A stretch of 64,000 nt of DNA, taken from positions 9,446,486 through 9,510,485 of the forward strand of contig JAFMSR010000012.1 of the NCBI GenBank assembly GCA_022818135.1. The letters are read 5' to 3'. Shown piece after piece: positions 11,696 through 23,892 of the stretch. The DNA is from Saxidomus purpurata (taxonomy: Eukaryota > Mollusca > Bivalvia > Venerida > Veneridae). The position numbers and the translations under genes are program-made. Position 1 is the stretch's first letter. Every line of letters starts with the position of its first letter. Under the pieces are notes generated by a model. That model worked only from the letters and a program-made list of their open reading frames with translations. It was not told where the DNA came from and searched no databases.

Positions 11696-11942
11696 CTCAG
11701 TTGCAAAAGAAAGTGTGCACTTTTTAAAAAAAATATTTCCATGTTGATAAAAACGTATCGGTCTCTTTGAATTTCGAGCACTACCATTATACACCATTTC
11801 CAATCAATTGAATGCGCTATCAATGCACATGAAACTGAGCATAATTTGCTCTAAATTTTGATACCAAACAGCATATGCTTCTGTTAAAAATAATACAAAA
11901 ATTTAACAAAACCTTAAGTGCACACTTTCTTTTGCAACAGAG
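11696..11942. mobile_element. 247-bp Tc1/mariner-type MITE
   Basis: The terminal inverted repeats are CTCAGTTGCAAAAGAAAGTG at the left and the complement of CTCTGTTGCAAAAGAAAGTG at the right, about 29 bp in all. They are flanked by TA on both sides. There is no coding capacity. Confidence 0.88.
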
Positions 11943-12827
11943 TATATAGGAGCAGAGCACTTACCAATCTGTTTCACTACAATGTTCATATTTGTTTATG
12001 TACACGTGGTTTGTTCGGGTCGTCGTACGCTGAATTTGACAAAAACACAAATGTTATTTCACAAAACCTGTAACAAGGAAAAGTTTAATTACATGCACGT
12101 TCGGTAGTTTTAGACGGTTTGCCAATTTACTTCTATACCCGATCGGTTTATTTTTTTGGGCTACAGTAGTACCTATAATGATTAAACTGCAAGTAAAATT
12201 TGCTGAAATTTGCGTTATGTGTACTCTTTTCATTGTTTAATAATATCAGATTTAAAAACCCCTATCAGATGAACACAAAATTAGGACACATGTCGCTCCA
12301 AATTGATTTAAATGTGATCTTTTGCAACGTTTAAGCATAATTTATCTGTTTTCTTTTCATTTAGAAGACATAGCTCTCTTGAACTTTTACATTTACCGAC
12401 TGACTTTTTAGTTATTCATTGAATTCCTTATGCCAGATAACTAACGCAAAGGAGATACTATGTCAGTAAATTAGTGTAAAATGTGCGTATCAGTTTCCGA
12501 GATGACAATGCAAAAATCAACCAGGTGTTAAAAAGACAATTATTTGTACGATCATCCAAAAGATTATGCGTATATAATCAGACGTACCGGGTAAAAATGA
12601 ACGACCCGGAATACAAACTGTAATCAAGTACGCTTATTTATAAAATTTTATCTCTAGTTAATAGGGAAATCAGATACATCAAGCACTATTGGCTTTCATT
12701 TCTCTGAGTTCATTACAATGAACTTGCCAAGTTCCTATTTATAAGTATACTGTCAATAAACTAATTGTTCACATTAAAGCTACACTTTCAATCTTAGGTA
12801 AAGGGGGTAACTGTATAGCAGATCGAG
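11943..12827. other. Intergenic, nothing recognised
   Basis: AT-rich with no exon or repeat identified by eye. Confidence 0.45.
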
Positions 12828-12890
12828 GATCGCGGTGTAGTGGAACAGCCAAGGAAAACTGAGCCGGAGGTAGCGAGTTCGAGTTGTATA
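12828..12890 (+). repeat. tRNA-like SINE head fragment
   Basis: GCGGTGTAGTGGAACAGCC (A-box-like) and CGAGTTCGAGTTG (B-box-like) are spaced as in tRNA-derived SINEs. No cloverleaf can be drawn. Confidence 0.35.
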
Positions 12891-13683
12891 TTCACGAATG
12901 AAACCGATTTTACATTCCTTTCTTACTCGAGTTCTAAGTGGTTTCAAACCGATACAGATTTATTCTTGTATGAATCTAAGTTGACAATTTGGGTTTTACC
13001 GAACTTCAATATGTTTATCAATATAACTCGCCTTTAATTACATCTTAATTATTATTAGAATTATCTTTGATGGTGTTTTAATCGTATATTACCCATTATT
13101 GTTAGAAAATTATAAAATAACCAAAAACAGTTTGAGGAATAATTATGTGTACTTTTGTTTACTGGAATACACCGATAAAAGCCAAGAAATGCGAATACAC
13201 TAATGTTGAACACTAATTTGAGTTTTGAATCCCCGTGCAATGATCACCGAAAAATGCAAATTAACTTTTATTCATATTTTTGACGTTTTACAATCTACAA
13301 GCAACGTTATTCATACATTTTTTTTAAACTTACTCAACTTCCGCTGCAATATTCAAGATTAAACATTTTGTACACTCTAATTTCTTCAAGAATAAAACGT
13401 TGAAAACTGACATTTAAAGTACAGAATTACTGAACCAGATACCGTTTTGGCAGCAACCAACATTTTGAGTACAGACAATAAATTTATGCCAATTTTATAC
13501 CATTTAAATTAGATATAAAGATAACATTTCAGTATCGCACATATTTTATGGGTGAACAAGTTTATATGCACTTGTTTTATACAGTTAAATACTGTTCTAT
13601 CTAAAAGTACCGCGGTTCTTATGAGGTACATCTCAGTGGGTTATTCTTTCTTTGCTATCTATTTGAAAATGTCATTTCGTATA
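12891..13683. other. Intergenic, nothing recognised
   Basis: AT-rich. There are no splice-bounded exons or repeats that I can support. Confidence 0.45.
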
Positions 13684-13869
13684 CAGTAAACTCCGTTTAT
13701 AACGAACTCCTTGCAACCATTTAAATGTGTTCCTTATATCCGGAGTTTGTTATATCCGTATACCATTTTCATATAAAATAAATAAAGAAAAAAAATCGGG
13801 CCGAGAACATTTGTTCCTTATATCCATATTTTCGTTATATACGGATTCGTTATATACGGAGTTACCTGA
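13684..13869. mobile_element. Pogo-type MITE, copy 1
   Basis: It starts TA-CAGTAAACTCCGTTTATAACG and carries ATATCCGGAGTTTGTTATAT, ending in an eroded inverse of the start. It is the same family as 17297-17481 and the split copy 17740/21226, in opposite orientation. Confidence 0.85.
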
Positions 13870-14113
13870 ATTTCACTATAGAAGTTAAGTAAAACAATAC
13901 CTTTTTTTTTAAACATACGTTTAATGGTTATTTAAGTGTTCAAAATTGTTAAGCGGTAGAGTTTCAAAGGACAGTATTATAAATCTACTATGATGCGATA
14001 CAATAGTAGTGTAATAAAGTTACAGTAGTTCTGAGAAAAATAAGATTGCCATGATTACCTACATTCAATTCCACTGCAACTCCAAAACACCTTATGTGTG
14101 TATGTGTATATTA

Positions 14114-14383
14114 GGGGCCGGTTTCCCATATGACCAACGCCCAATGGTTAGTTATTTTAGGTTTTCGGAGGATGGCGCAAGATACAGAAAGCGTCCCAAT
14201 TCCTGAGACACCCCTGGTTCTTATACATGCCAGGTGTATATAGCACACATACATAAAACCTTAAAAGGTTTTAAAGTCTCATCCGAAAGACTGTAAGTAA
14301 TTTTAGTTGGTCAGCCCCGGGAATCGAACCCGCATACCCGAGATTACAAGTCTCGTGCTCTACCAGTTGAGCTAACCGAGCAC
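14114..14383 (-). repeat. tRNA-derived SINE, near full length
   Basis: On the minus strand, a tRNA-like head (14383-14308) has a well-formed A box (GGTTAGCTCAACTGG), an anticodon loop with TGT (Thr-like) and a B box GGGTTCGATTCCCG. The acceptor arm does not pair, so it is not a functional tRNA. The body carries TCTTTCGGATGAGAC, resembling a core shared by many invertebrate SINEs as I recall. The element ends near GGAAACCGGCCCC and a TA/CA-rich tail. Confidence 0.75.
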
Positions 14384-14449
14384 CTTCTACTCAATGGAAA
14401 GACATATTTCGTAACAACTGAGCTACATGCAAATGCTTGCATAGGTGTT

Positions 14450-15503
<1,054 letters not shown>

Positions 15504-15805
15504 CACAAGTGTTCCACTGAACACCCATCTAGTTTTGTTTGTCTGTATCAATTCTTTCACCAGTTTAAGGGCTACGTTTCTTATTTTATCCCCCGCCGAA
15601 CGCGGAGGGATATTGATTTGGCGTTGTCTGTCTGTCTGTCCGGAGTCATAACTAACGAACCAAATGGGCATAATTTCATGAAACACAACATTACGGTACA
15701 ATGTCGCAACGTACGCGCAATTTTCTTCAGGATTGTTTTAGTAACTCTAGAGTTAATGCCCTTTAATTGTTTTCTTCTTATGTCATAGGGTGATAAAAAT
15801 GTGCA
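15504..15805 (+). repeat. Repeat fragments after the T tract
   Basis: ACAAGTGTTCCACTGAACACC matches, inverted, the start of the repeat at 30358. CCGAACGCGGAGGGATATTG leads a second mollusc-type repeat with a GTCTGTCTGTCTGTCC run. Confidence 0.6.
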
Positions 15806-15880
15806 GCCTGACCGGAACTCGAACCCGGGACCCTTCGTTTACAGGGCGAATGCTCTACCGACGTTTGTCGCCTACGCATG
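15806..15880 (-). repeat. tRNA-derived SINE head
   Basis: On the minus strand it reads GGTAGAGCATTCGCC (D arm), an anticodon loop CCTGTAA (TGT) and the B box GGGTTCGAGTTCC. It continues into GCACATTTTTATCACCC, the start of a SINE body. The anticodon stem has a mismatch and there is no paired acceptor stem. Confidence 0.6.
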
Positions 15881-17296
15881 TTCTCCCCCTTTTTCAAATT
15901 TGTAGACTGTATCTGCATCTAATCATGACATAAATTATTCAATACTAAAAGCGGTCCGTAACAGTAGTTTAAGTCTCAAATTGCTTCCTATTATTTTTTA
16001 CGCTAGTCTGATAAATACAGCACTGATACTATTAAACTCATAAACTGCAAATTAATCCTAGTATGTAGCAAAACTGACAATGTGTGCGAACTGCAAGTCT
16101 GTCGAATGCAACTAATTATATAAGCTTTAACTCTGCTGTGTACAGTGTCGCATTTATTCACTTTTGGTGTGTCACATGTCAACTAGAAGAACGTACAACT
16201 CTGTATTTTCAAGTCAACATAGAGTACTTTTATTTCACTTACTTTGTTTTAATCTTGACTTTATTCACTAAAACTTGACAGTAATCATTTAAAACTTTGT
16301 TATCCTTTATGACTGGCCATATTTTTTTTACGTCTCCGACGAGTGTGAATGCTGTAAGTCTTGAGTAAACATTGCCCAAATACGGATATAAACAGTGTCA
16401 TTTTAAATTCAGATTACGTTTGGAAACATTTCTACTCAAGAATACGCTATCGAAGATACGTAACGATAATCTTTTGGTTCCTTTAAGTAAAATTTTGTCG
16501 GAAAAAGCACGAACAAAACAGACCGAACACCAAAACATATAAACACAAAGCTCAATGCCACTTGTAGCAATATAACAGCATTAAATGCGCACTACATGTT
16601 CTATACATTGCTCCGATGCGTATAACAGTCCCAAAAACAGTTTCATAACGTGGTAATCATCACATGATCCGTTTGGCGCGGAACTGTTGATTGGCTTCGG
16701 ACTATTTGCTTCGGCGGAATTGCCTGTGTTATAAGGAACGTCGTATCTCCGAAATCCGTTTATATTAATTGTCTCGTGTGTTCACTCAGGGTGGGATGTC
16801 TGCCGACAACCGTCCCAAAAATGGTTGGAAAGCGTAATCCAAATTGCTTACATAAAAATTCGCATTAAGCTCGATTAATGTGTGAAAGAGATTTGCCGAA
16901 ATTAGTTATGTTTATGGATCAGCTTAGGTGTCTTATGAGATAGTTTGTAAATGGAAAAAGAAATTTGGTTATGTCATAGAGTCTGTTGAAAATGCAGCAA
17001 AATCATGTCGGCCGAAGACAGAAACGGGTGGAAAAATCGTGTCAGAAAATAAGAGAAATTATTTAAATTAATGTTAAATCGTACATTGATATTGCACGCT
17101 CCAGCGCAAACCCATGACATAGTAACAACATTTTTGAAATCAGAGAAAGTTTCTGTGCTACCACATCCTCCTTATTCCCAAACCATGGTACCATGCAACT
17201 TCTATTTATTTCGCAAATTAAAAAACTTCATGTCTGTTAATGTATAGCAGTCGCGGTAGGCTGTCACTGCTGCCGTACACAAGTACCTTCGTAGTA
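15881..17296. other. Intergenic, nothing recognised
   Basis: Only short chance frames were seen. The GC rises modestly at 16670-16840 without a recognisable exon. Confidence 0.4.
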
Positions 17297-17481
17297 CAGT
17301 AAACTCCGTATATAACGACTACGGATATAGCGAAATTCCGGATATAAAGAACACATTTTCTCTGTCCAAGTTTTTTTCCTTCTTTATTTTATATGTATAT
17401 GATATACGGATATAACAAACTCCGGATATAAGGAGAACATTTAAATGGCCACAAAGAGTTCGTAATAAGCGGTGTTTACTG
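17297..17481. mobile_element. Pogo-type MITE, copy 2 (185 bp)
   Basis: It begins TA-CAGTAAACTCCGTATATAACG and ends GCGGTGTTTACTG, with internal TATACGGATATAACAAACTC. It is the intact reference for reading the split copy 250 bp downstream. Confidence 0.88.
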
Positions 17482-17739
17482 TTTACCTAAATCAGCCTAC
17501 ATTGACGCTGTCAGAAATGGATTCATGCACTCAAGTCATCGAGAGTACTTTGAGGGCATGAAATAAATAATAACACGTTTCAGTAACAAAGCACATTACA
17601 CAATAACATTTTGAGCACCCCCACGCATTGTTATAATTCATCCGTTTTACTAACACATGCTGTCGTAATTTGTTAGAGTTTCTAAAACAACTTGTTTTAA
17701 CATATCAATATGATATGTTTTTCATGTTTCTATTACATA

Positions 17740-17849
17740 CAGTAAAGTCCGTATATAACAATTCCAGACAGAGCGAAATTCCGGATATAAGGTTTATATT
17801 TTCTCTGCCCGAGTTTTTTTTCCTTATTTATTTTATACGTAAATGATAT
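17740..17849 (+). mobile_element. Pogo-type MITE, left half of split copy 3
   Basis: It begins after TA with CAGTAAAGTCCGTATATAAC and stops abruptly at AAATGATAT, exactly where copy 2 continues. The missing right half is at 21153-21226. Confidence 0.85.
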
Positions 17850-18167
17850 TTATATATATCTATAATTATTTTGCCAAAATTGCAGCCATATTCAACCATC
17901 AAATACGACCTGACAGAAAAAAAATCCGTATTGTATGTACGTGGAATACAAATAGCGCGGCAAAATTTGTAAGAGTGCATTCAATTGGCTCTAAAATGCA
18001 CATGACGTTAATAACGTCGCTTTTGCCTGGGTCGTTACTATTTGTTTATACGATGATGTCAATAAAATGGCGTCACATACTTCGTATAGTTCGCGCTAAA
18101 AAGGGTTTTTCTTCAATTTTATGATTAGAATATCATTTTAATTTAGTTTATTCGCGCAGACAAGTGT

Positions 18168-18343
18168 CAAAAGGTATATAATAAAAGGGTTATTAGTATA
18201 GTAATGTGATCCATAAGCCGGATTGGCTCTCGTCGAGGTCGGATCAAACTCGTGCTACGCACTCGTATGATCCGACGCACGACTCGAGCAAATCCGGCAT
18301 GCTGGATCACGCTACTATACTAATAACCCTATTATCCTTTGAA
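18168..18343. mobile_element. Palindromic MITE-like hairpin
   Basis: AGGGTTATTAGTATAGTAAT pairs with the inverse at 18310-18330, and GATCC, GCCGGATT and CTCG blocks also pair. The loop holds CTCGTGCTACGCACTCGT, a motif shared with other hairpins in the window. Confidence 0.85.
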
Positions 18344-18675
18344 CGTCCATAACGTAATAAACCGTAAACGCGGGTTAAGACAGGTTTGGCTTTCCATAGA
18401 AGCGCCGACAGCTCCTAAATGTTGAACACTCAGACGTTAGAGGCAAATGCTGACACTTTAAGACAACCTTGAAAATGACCTTGGACATAAATTTACCAGG
18501 TTTGAAAATTTTCATTTTACCAAAGTTCGCGTACAGGCCCCTGTGAGATTGTGTTTTGAGCGACACGTCGTACTCAAACCCAGGTATATTGACATCTTAT
18601 GACAACGCTTAAAACCTTTCATTAGCAAAAAAATTAAGTCAATGCGCAGGTTAACACACAGGATAACCCCTGCGT
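18344..18675. other. Unassigned block between hairpin and long-TIR element
   Basis: No exon or repeat was identified. It is part of the ~3.3 kb that separates the two halves of the split MITE. Confidence 0.4.
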
Positions 18676-19559
18676 CACACTAGGTAACCGGCGATGTTCG
18701 GCGCAGGATGCAATGTTCGGCGCAGGATGAATGGGTTGATTATAAAGCTTCAGTGGGGTAAGCATTTTCCTCATTTTGGTCTATAAAAACAAATATTCGG
18801 TAAAATCACCTCACGTGCCTTATCATATAAGAAATGAGGTTTCCAAAGTCGATCTAAGATCCTGAAAAGATGTTATTTTAAAGTAAAACGGCGAGGTTAA
18901 ATGTGAAACTTAACGGTAATTTTGAAAATTTTAAAGTTTATGGCCAAATATCTTTAAAAATATTACAAAACAAAGACAATTTCCTGATGTACTATATTTT
19001 CCAACCTTTTCCCTATCATCCTTCCATTTTATAATGTCAAAATCGTTGTTGTAATGGAGATTTTTAAGTTTGAAATACACCGTATATACGAAAAAAGGCG
19101 ATGTTTGGCGCAGGATGAATATTTTTGGGCGATGTTCGGGAGCAGGTTATTGTATACTTGATCTCAGATGGCAAAATGACCGTTTTTGATGCTGTCATGT
19201 AAATTTTTGATAGTTGAAGTATGTTGATGTATGTCATAAACGTGCTCTCGTATTAATCTGTATATCACGATTTATTCAGCACAGGTAGGACGCGTATGTC
19301 TAAGAATATACAGCCAGTTTCTAGTGATACATCTTTCTGAATACATGTATTGCTGCCTTTAGTTTTTGTTATCATTAGGGAGATCAAGATTTAAATATCA
19401 ACACTACTTGTAGAGCACATCTACTAAATAAAATGTTGGAGTTTTCTCATTCTACAGTGTCCCTCGGGTAGGGAAAAACGTCTTACACGGGCAAGCATGT
19501 AAGATCTTTATATTCTTGCACAGCCTACATAAATATAGCTTGATTGATGTTCATTGCAT

Positions 19560-19865
19560 CCGAAGGGAGGTTGTTAAAATCGCACTGTCCGTTCGTCCGT
19601 CAGTCCTAGCGTCCGTGTTCTTGTTCGGATTGAAAGTCAGCCATCCATGGAGGGATTTTGAAATAACTTGGTATAAAGGTTCACCATAATGAGGCAATGT
19701 GTCATGCCCAAGATCCAGACCCCTAGTCCAAGGTCACCTTTCGAGAACATGGTCTTTTTTTTTAGTCTGGTCACAAAATTATTCATATCTTAACTATTCT
19801 TGCATATCTTGCGCAGACCACTGTAGCATTCTTAGGCACGCTTTGGGGGCATTTGTCACTAATAT
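19560..19865 (+). repeat. Mollusc-type repeat inside the long-TIR element
   Basis: CCGTTCGTCCGTCAGTCC leads into ATCCAGACCCCTAGTCCAAG and ends GGGGGCATTTGTCAC, a layout I recall from bivalve interspersed repeats. It probably inserted into or was captured by the element. Confidence 0.55.
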
Positions 19866-19893
19866 TGGCAGCTGTTGTTTAATATATTTTCAG

Positions 19894-20052
19894 TGCTTAA
19901 ACATGGATGCCGACCTATTCACTGCAGATTTCTCACCAATAAAGCATTCAGATTGGCAACCACCAGAAGCAGCTGTCGCAGACGACTCATCAGCGGGTTA
20001 CTTTCTGGACTCTATCGAAGGGTCACTTTTGAACATTTCTAACGAACTATAA
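19894..20052 (+). CDS. Candidate terminal exon inside long-inverted-repeat element
   Basis: After an acceptor-like AATATATTTTCAG at 19893, an open frame contains MDADLFTADFSPIKHSDWQ and continues to an acidic C-terminus ending SLLNISNEL, with the stop at 20052. An AATAAA signal lies at about 20222. The frame also runs open to the left (19699), but that part overlaps a mollusc-type interspersed repeat, so the start is taken at the acceptor or at the ATG at 19903. It lies between the two 540-bp arms of the element at 18676-20981. It may therefore be a remnant of that element's own protein, but there is no recognised transposase motif. Confidence 0.25.
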   Translation, partial: CLNMDADLFTADFSPIKHSDWQPPEAAVADDSSAGYFLDSIEGSLLNISNEL

Positions 20053-21152
20053 GTTGAGAGCCAGCATATACACGAATGTTCAATTTATGAGAAGAAATAT
20101 AAAAAAAACATCACTTACAGCGACATTTAAAATGCCACTATCATTTGGATAAATCTTTACATACGTCGGAAGTCTTAGAACGATCAAGTGCCAGGCAAAA
20201 AACTTAATATGTATGTAACAATAAATGGTTGCGCTAAGTGGCTAAAACAACTCTTCTTTTATTGAATAATGGACAAATACATAAGCATCTTTAAAAACGA
20301 TAAGATTCTAAAGGAATCAACGAAATGGATGAAAAGTATAGGTACAGTTGCTTAATAAATCGTTATAAAGAAACATATATTTCCAGAAGTAAACCAGTAC
20401 ATCGTATACTAAAAGGTTCAATATGTACAACAGCGTCTATCAAATATTCAAAATTTACTTGACAGCATCAAAAACGGTCATTTTGCTATGTGAGATTAAG
20501 TATACAATAACCTGCTCCCGAACATCGCCCAAAAATATTCATCCTGCGCCAAACATCGCCTTTTTTCGTATATACGGTGTATTTCAAACTTAAAAATCTC
20601 CATTACAACAACGATTTTGAAATTATAAAATGGAAGGATGATAGGGAAAAGGTTGGAAAATATAGTACATCAGGAAATTGTCTTTGTTTTGTAATATTTT
20701 TAAAGATATTTGGCCATAAACTTTAAAATTTTCAAAATTACCGTTAAGTTTCACATTTAACCTCGCCGTTTTACTTTAAATTAACATCTTTTCACGGTCT
20801 TAGATCGACTTTGGAAACCTCATTTCTTATATGATAAGGCACGTGAGGTGATTTTACCGAATATTTGTTTTTATAGACCAAAATGAGGAAAATGCTTACC
20901 CCACTGAAGCATTATAATCAACCCATGCATCCTGCGCCGAACATTGCATCCTGCGCCGAACATCGCCGGTTACCTAGTGTGTGCGTGTGACCTCTGTAGG
21001 TAGGCCAGTGGAAATTCTTCTTTCATTGTTTGCTGACGTATACAACACGCGCAATAAACCGAAAGCAGCATAACGTAATGTTAAGTGTTTACCAAAACAC
21101 ATGCGTGTCTGTCGAGTTTGTAAACAAAATCTGCCGGCTGTGCAAAGGATAT

Positions 21153-21226
21153 GGATATAACAAACTCCGGATATAAGGAATACATTTAAATGGTCCCAAA
21201 GAGTTCGTTATAAGCGGCGATAACTG
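21153..21226 (+). mobile_element. Pogo-type MITE, right half of split copy 3
   Basis: It resumes with GGATATAACAAACTCCGG and ends GCGGCGATAACTG-TA. Together the two halves make one complete MITE without overlap. GATAT flanks both sides of the inserted block (17845-17849 and 21148-21152). Confidence 0.85.
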
Positions 21227-22659
21227 TATTGAAATACAAAAAGTATTACAACATTTTATCAGTGTTTGTTTTTATTTCATCAATAAATTTATGGCACTTA
21301 AATCTGCTCATTGTTTTATGAAATTTCACAGGGATATTTATTATCATCATTATTGTAGTCATTTTTGTTACTTTCTGTTTTGTAGCAATAAAAGAAATGT
21401 TCCCACAAATAATTAGACAAATCATTATAAAACAATATACAATAGTACCTCATTATTTATTTTTCGTTTAACTTGTGTAATTAAAACCTTAAAAGTGCTT
21501 AATTTCAGAATACGAGAACAAGAATTTATTTTCGCCAATACAAATGCCAAAATGCACTTAATTCTTTTACGATGGCGGAAAAAAGTACGTTAATGTTTTA
21601 ACCAGTAAACTCTTTCAGGGCAGAAACAAGTTTTTGCAAGACATTAGCTGCGGCTCAACAAATATACCACTCGTTTCCCAAAGTCAACAATTGAAGAATA
21701 TAAACAATTGGGTTATTGCGGTAAAAAATACCGCGGGAAAATTTTGTTCGGGGCATAAAAGAGCAATCATTTTCTAATAAAAAAAGACATAGAATGTGCA
21801 ACATTGTAACTTTATAGATGCCATACTAATTCAAAACATGAATCACATGTCGAGAAGGTGAAATAATTACCGGTCTTATAATTCAATATAACTGCTCATA
21901 AAACAGCAACAATTATTTCCACAACAGGACGTCGAAAATCTGATATTATAATGTTAAATTCAAATAATAAATTAACCATTTTTTTCACAAAGTAAACAAA
22001 ATGTTAGTCCTGTTCGATTTTCGGGACAAACGTGTTTACAAACTTTCCCACTAGCGACAAATGATTCTACCTTTACATCTAGCGGAAATTTATTTTTAGG
22101 TCTGACTTACATACAGTTTGCAAAATTTTAACTTACCCTACTAGCGGAAAGTGTTTCTCCCCGGTTTGGCGACCAGCAGCGCTTGCACTAAATACCCGTT
22201 GTAAATTTGTAGATGTTTATGACCTAAACATACATTTCCACCGTAAACAAACGGAAGAAAGAGTTAGCACGGTATTTTACAATTAAATAAATACATACTT
22301 TATTTCAAAATTGTTCTGCACTTACGACTTAATTATTGGATTCGGGGAGAACATCTAAATCACGCTTCATTGCGGGCCGCAATATTTAATACGTGGTTGG
22401 AAAATGTAACATGTAAGTGAAGTAGTGTATAGATTCTAAGAATCGGAACATAGCTAGAACATATTATAATATTGCTGTGTTTTCTTTGTTTTAATTAACG
22501 CTGTATGAAAACAGGGGTCGTATATACACTCTAATACTAAATGAAAAAACGGAAAGTTAGAGCGTTATAGAAATTAGATTAAGAATATAATAATATCATA
22601 TGTAATATTCTAACACGATCCGCAACTTTTCGTACATAGATATAGAGGAAAAGAAGCTA
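21227..22659. other. Intergenic, nothing recognised
   Basis: AT-rich. No splice-bounded exon or repeat could be supported. Confidence 0.45.
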
Positions 22660-22930
22660 TACATTATTTCACGATAAAATACATCACGTTTTTCACGGGC
22701 AACACGTGCAGTAAATGACGCACGCGTCCAATCGCATTCCGTGTTTGTAAGTTACAATGGAATGTCGCTACGCGTTGAACATAGTTAAAGGAATTGTATT
22801 TATCGTGTAATAAAATACAGTCAGTCGTTCGGAAGCGAAAAATTACATCACTCGTGCTACGCACTCGTGATGTAATTACTACGCATCCGAATTCCTGACG
22901 GTATTTTTTTAAACGATAAAATACAGGGAC
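22660..22930 (+). mobile_element. Hairpin-bearing element F, single copy
   Basis: It starts TTCACGATAAAATACATCAC and ends in a palindrome (22796-22925) whose core is ATTACATCACTCGTGCTA paired with CGCACTCGTGATGTAAT. The outer part, ATTTATCG...CGATAAAATACAG, also pairs. Related copies lie head to head at 59340-59985. Confidence 0.8.
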
Positions 22931-23237
22931 ACAATTATTATTTCTTAAATAATAAGATTAAAGAAAGCTTTTTCATGAATATGTTTTTGTTTCTTTTTAA
23001 GTCATAAAATATTAATGATACGCTGAAAAAGAGAAACAGTTACTAAACTGTAAACGCACAAACAAGTTAGTCAAGTATTAGCTTTACACGAGCCTAGAAT
23101 ATAAATTTATTCTGTGTCTGTTATAAAGTCTGTAAAGTTAATTTGCATCTCCAATTTAAAATTTTTTTTACATAAAAGCTTTGTTTCTATACCCGCTGTG
23201 ATACGTAGTATCACAGTTTTTCTTGTTTATGACTAAT

Positions 23238-23595
23238 ATGACTCACGATATTGTCTCTATATACAAAGGGTAGAAAAATTGTGTTATATTAAACCATAAA
23301 AAACGCGGGAATCGATATGCTGTAAACATGACGTCATATTGCGCCGCATGACGTTACATGAGCGTTCGCGTAGAAAATAACGCTTTTCAATTATTCACCT
23401 TTTGTAATATCTGGTCATGTTACAATCGAAATAACACCCTTTTCAGCGTTGTTATCGTCTAATAAACAATAATTTTTCGTACTGGTGCGGAGTTATTAAC
23501 CACTCACGCCTTCGTAGCTAATTACTGCGTATCAGTACTCCAAATCATTGATTATTAAACGATGAACACCGCTCGAACGGATGTTATTTCATAAA
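23238..23595 (+). mobile_element. Repeat family E, copy 2
   Basis: It contains ATGACTCACGATATTGTCTC, AACATGACGTCATATTGCGC and GCGTTCGCGTAGAAAATAAC and ends CGCTCGAACGGATG. The same blocks occur inverted at 41940-42543 and as a fragment at 925-1040. Confidence 0.8.
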
Positions 23596-23892
23596 TAATA
23601 TTCTGCTTATGGTACCTGCTATTATCAACAGCAACTGACCTAAAATCTTAATATGAAACTGCTTGTTGTGCAGTAAATGACATTTTATTGTTTCTATAAA
23701 TCTTCGTCGAGGATAGCACACTTACCATGCAACATAATGTGAAATGGTTCACTCAATAAAAATAGAAATCATTTACATAGCATGATTATCATCCCTGGAT
23801 ATGTGTCCACGTATAACAGTATCAAGGAATATAGACTTGATAGTCATTATGTCATAATTGAAAATGCGTAATGTCTTAACTACGGAAAATCA

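Larger units (their letters stand above)
18676..20981. mobile_element. 2.3 kb DNA transposon with ~540-bp inverted repeats
   Basis: The left arm (18676 to about 19215) and right arm (about 20441 to 20981) are inverted copies differing at only about 8-10 positions by eye. The termini are CACACTAGGTAACCGGCG. The element is flanked by TGCGT on both sides (18671-18675 and 20982-20986), consistent with a 5-bp target duplication. Each arm carries the word GCGATGTTCGGCGCAGGATG or a close variant about four times: two adjacent at the outer end and two near the inner end, as expected of transposase-binding subterminal repeats. The interior holds a mollusc-type repeat (about 19560-19865) and a short exon-like frame but no recognisable transposase, so it is likely non-autonomous. 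The superfamily is undetermined. Confidence 0.93.

Noticed and set aside
14308..14383. Functional tRNA-Thr gene
   Set aside because: A and B boxes and a TGT loop are present, but the acceptor stem does not pair and a SINE body follows.
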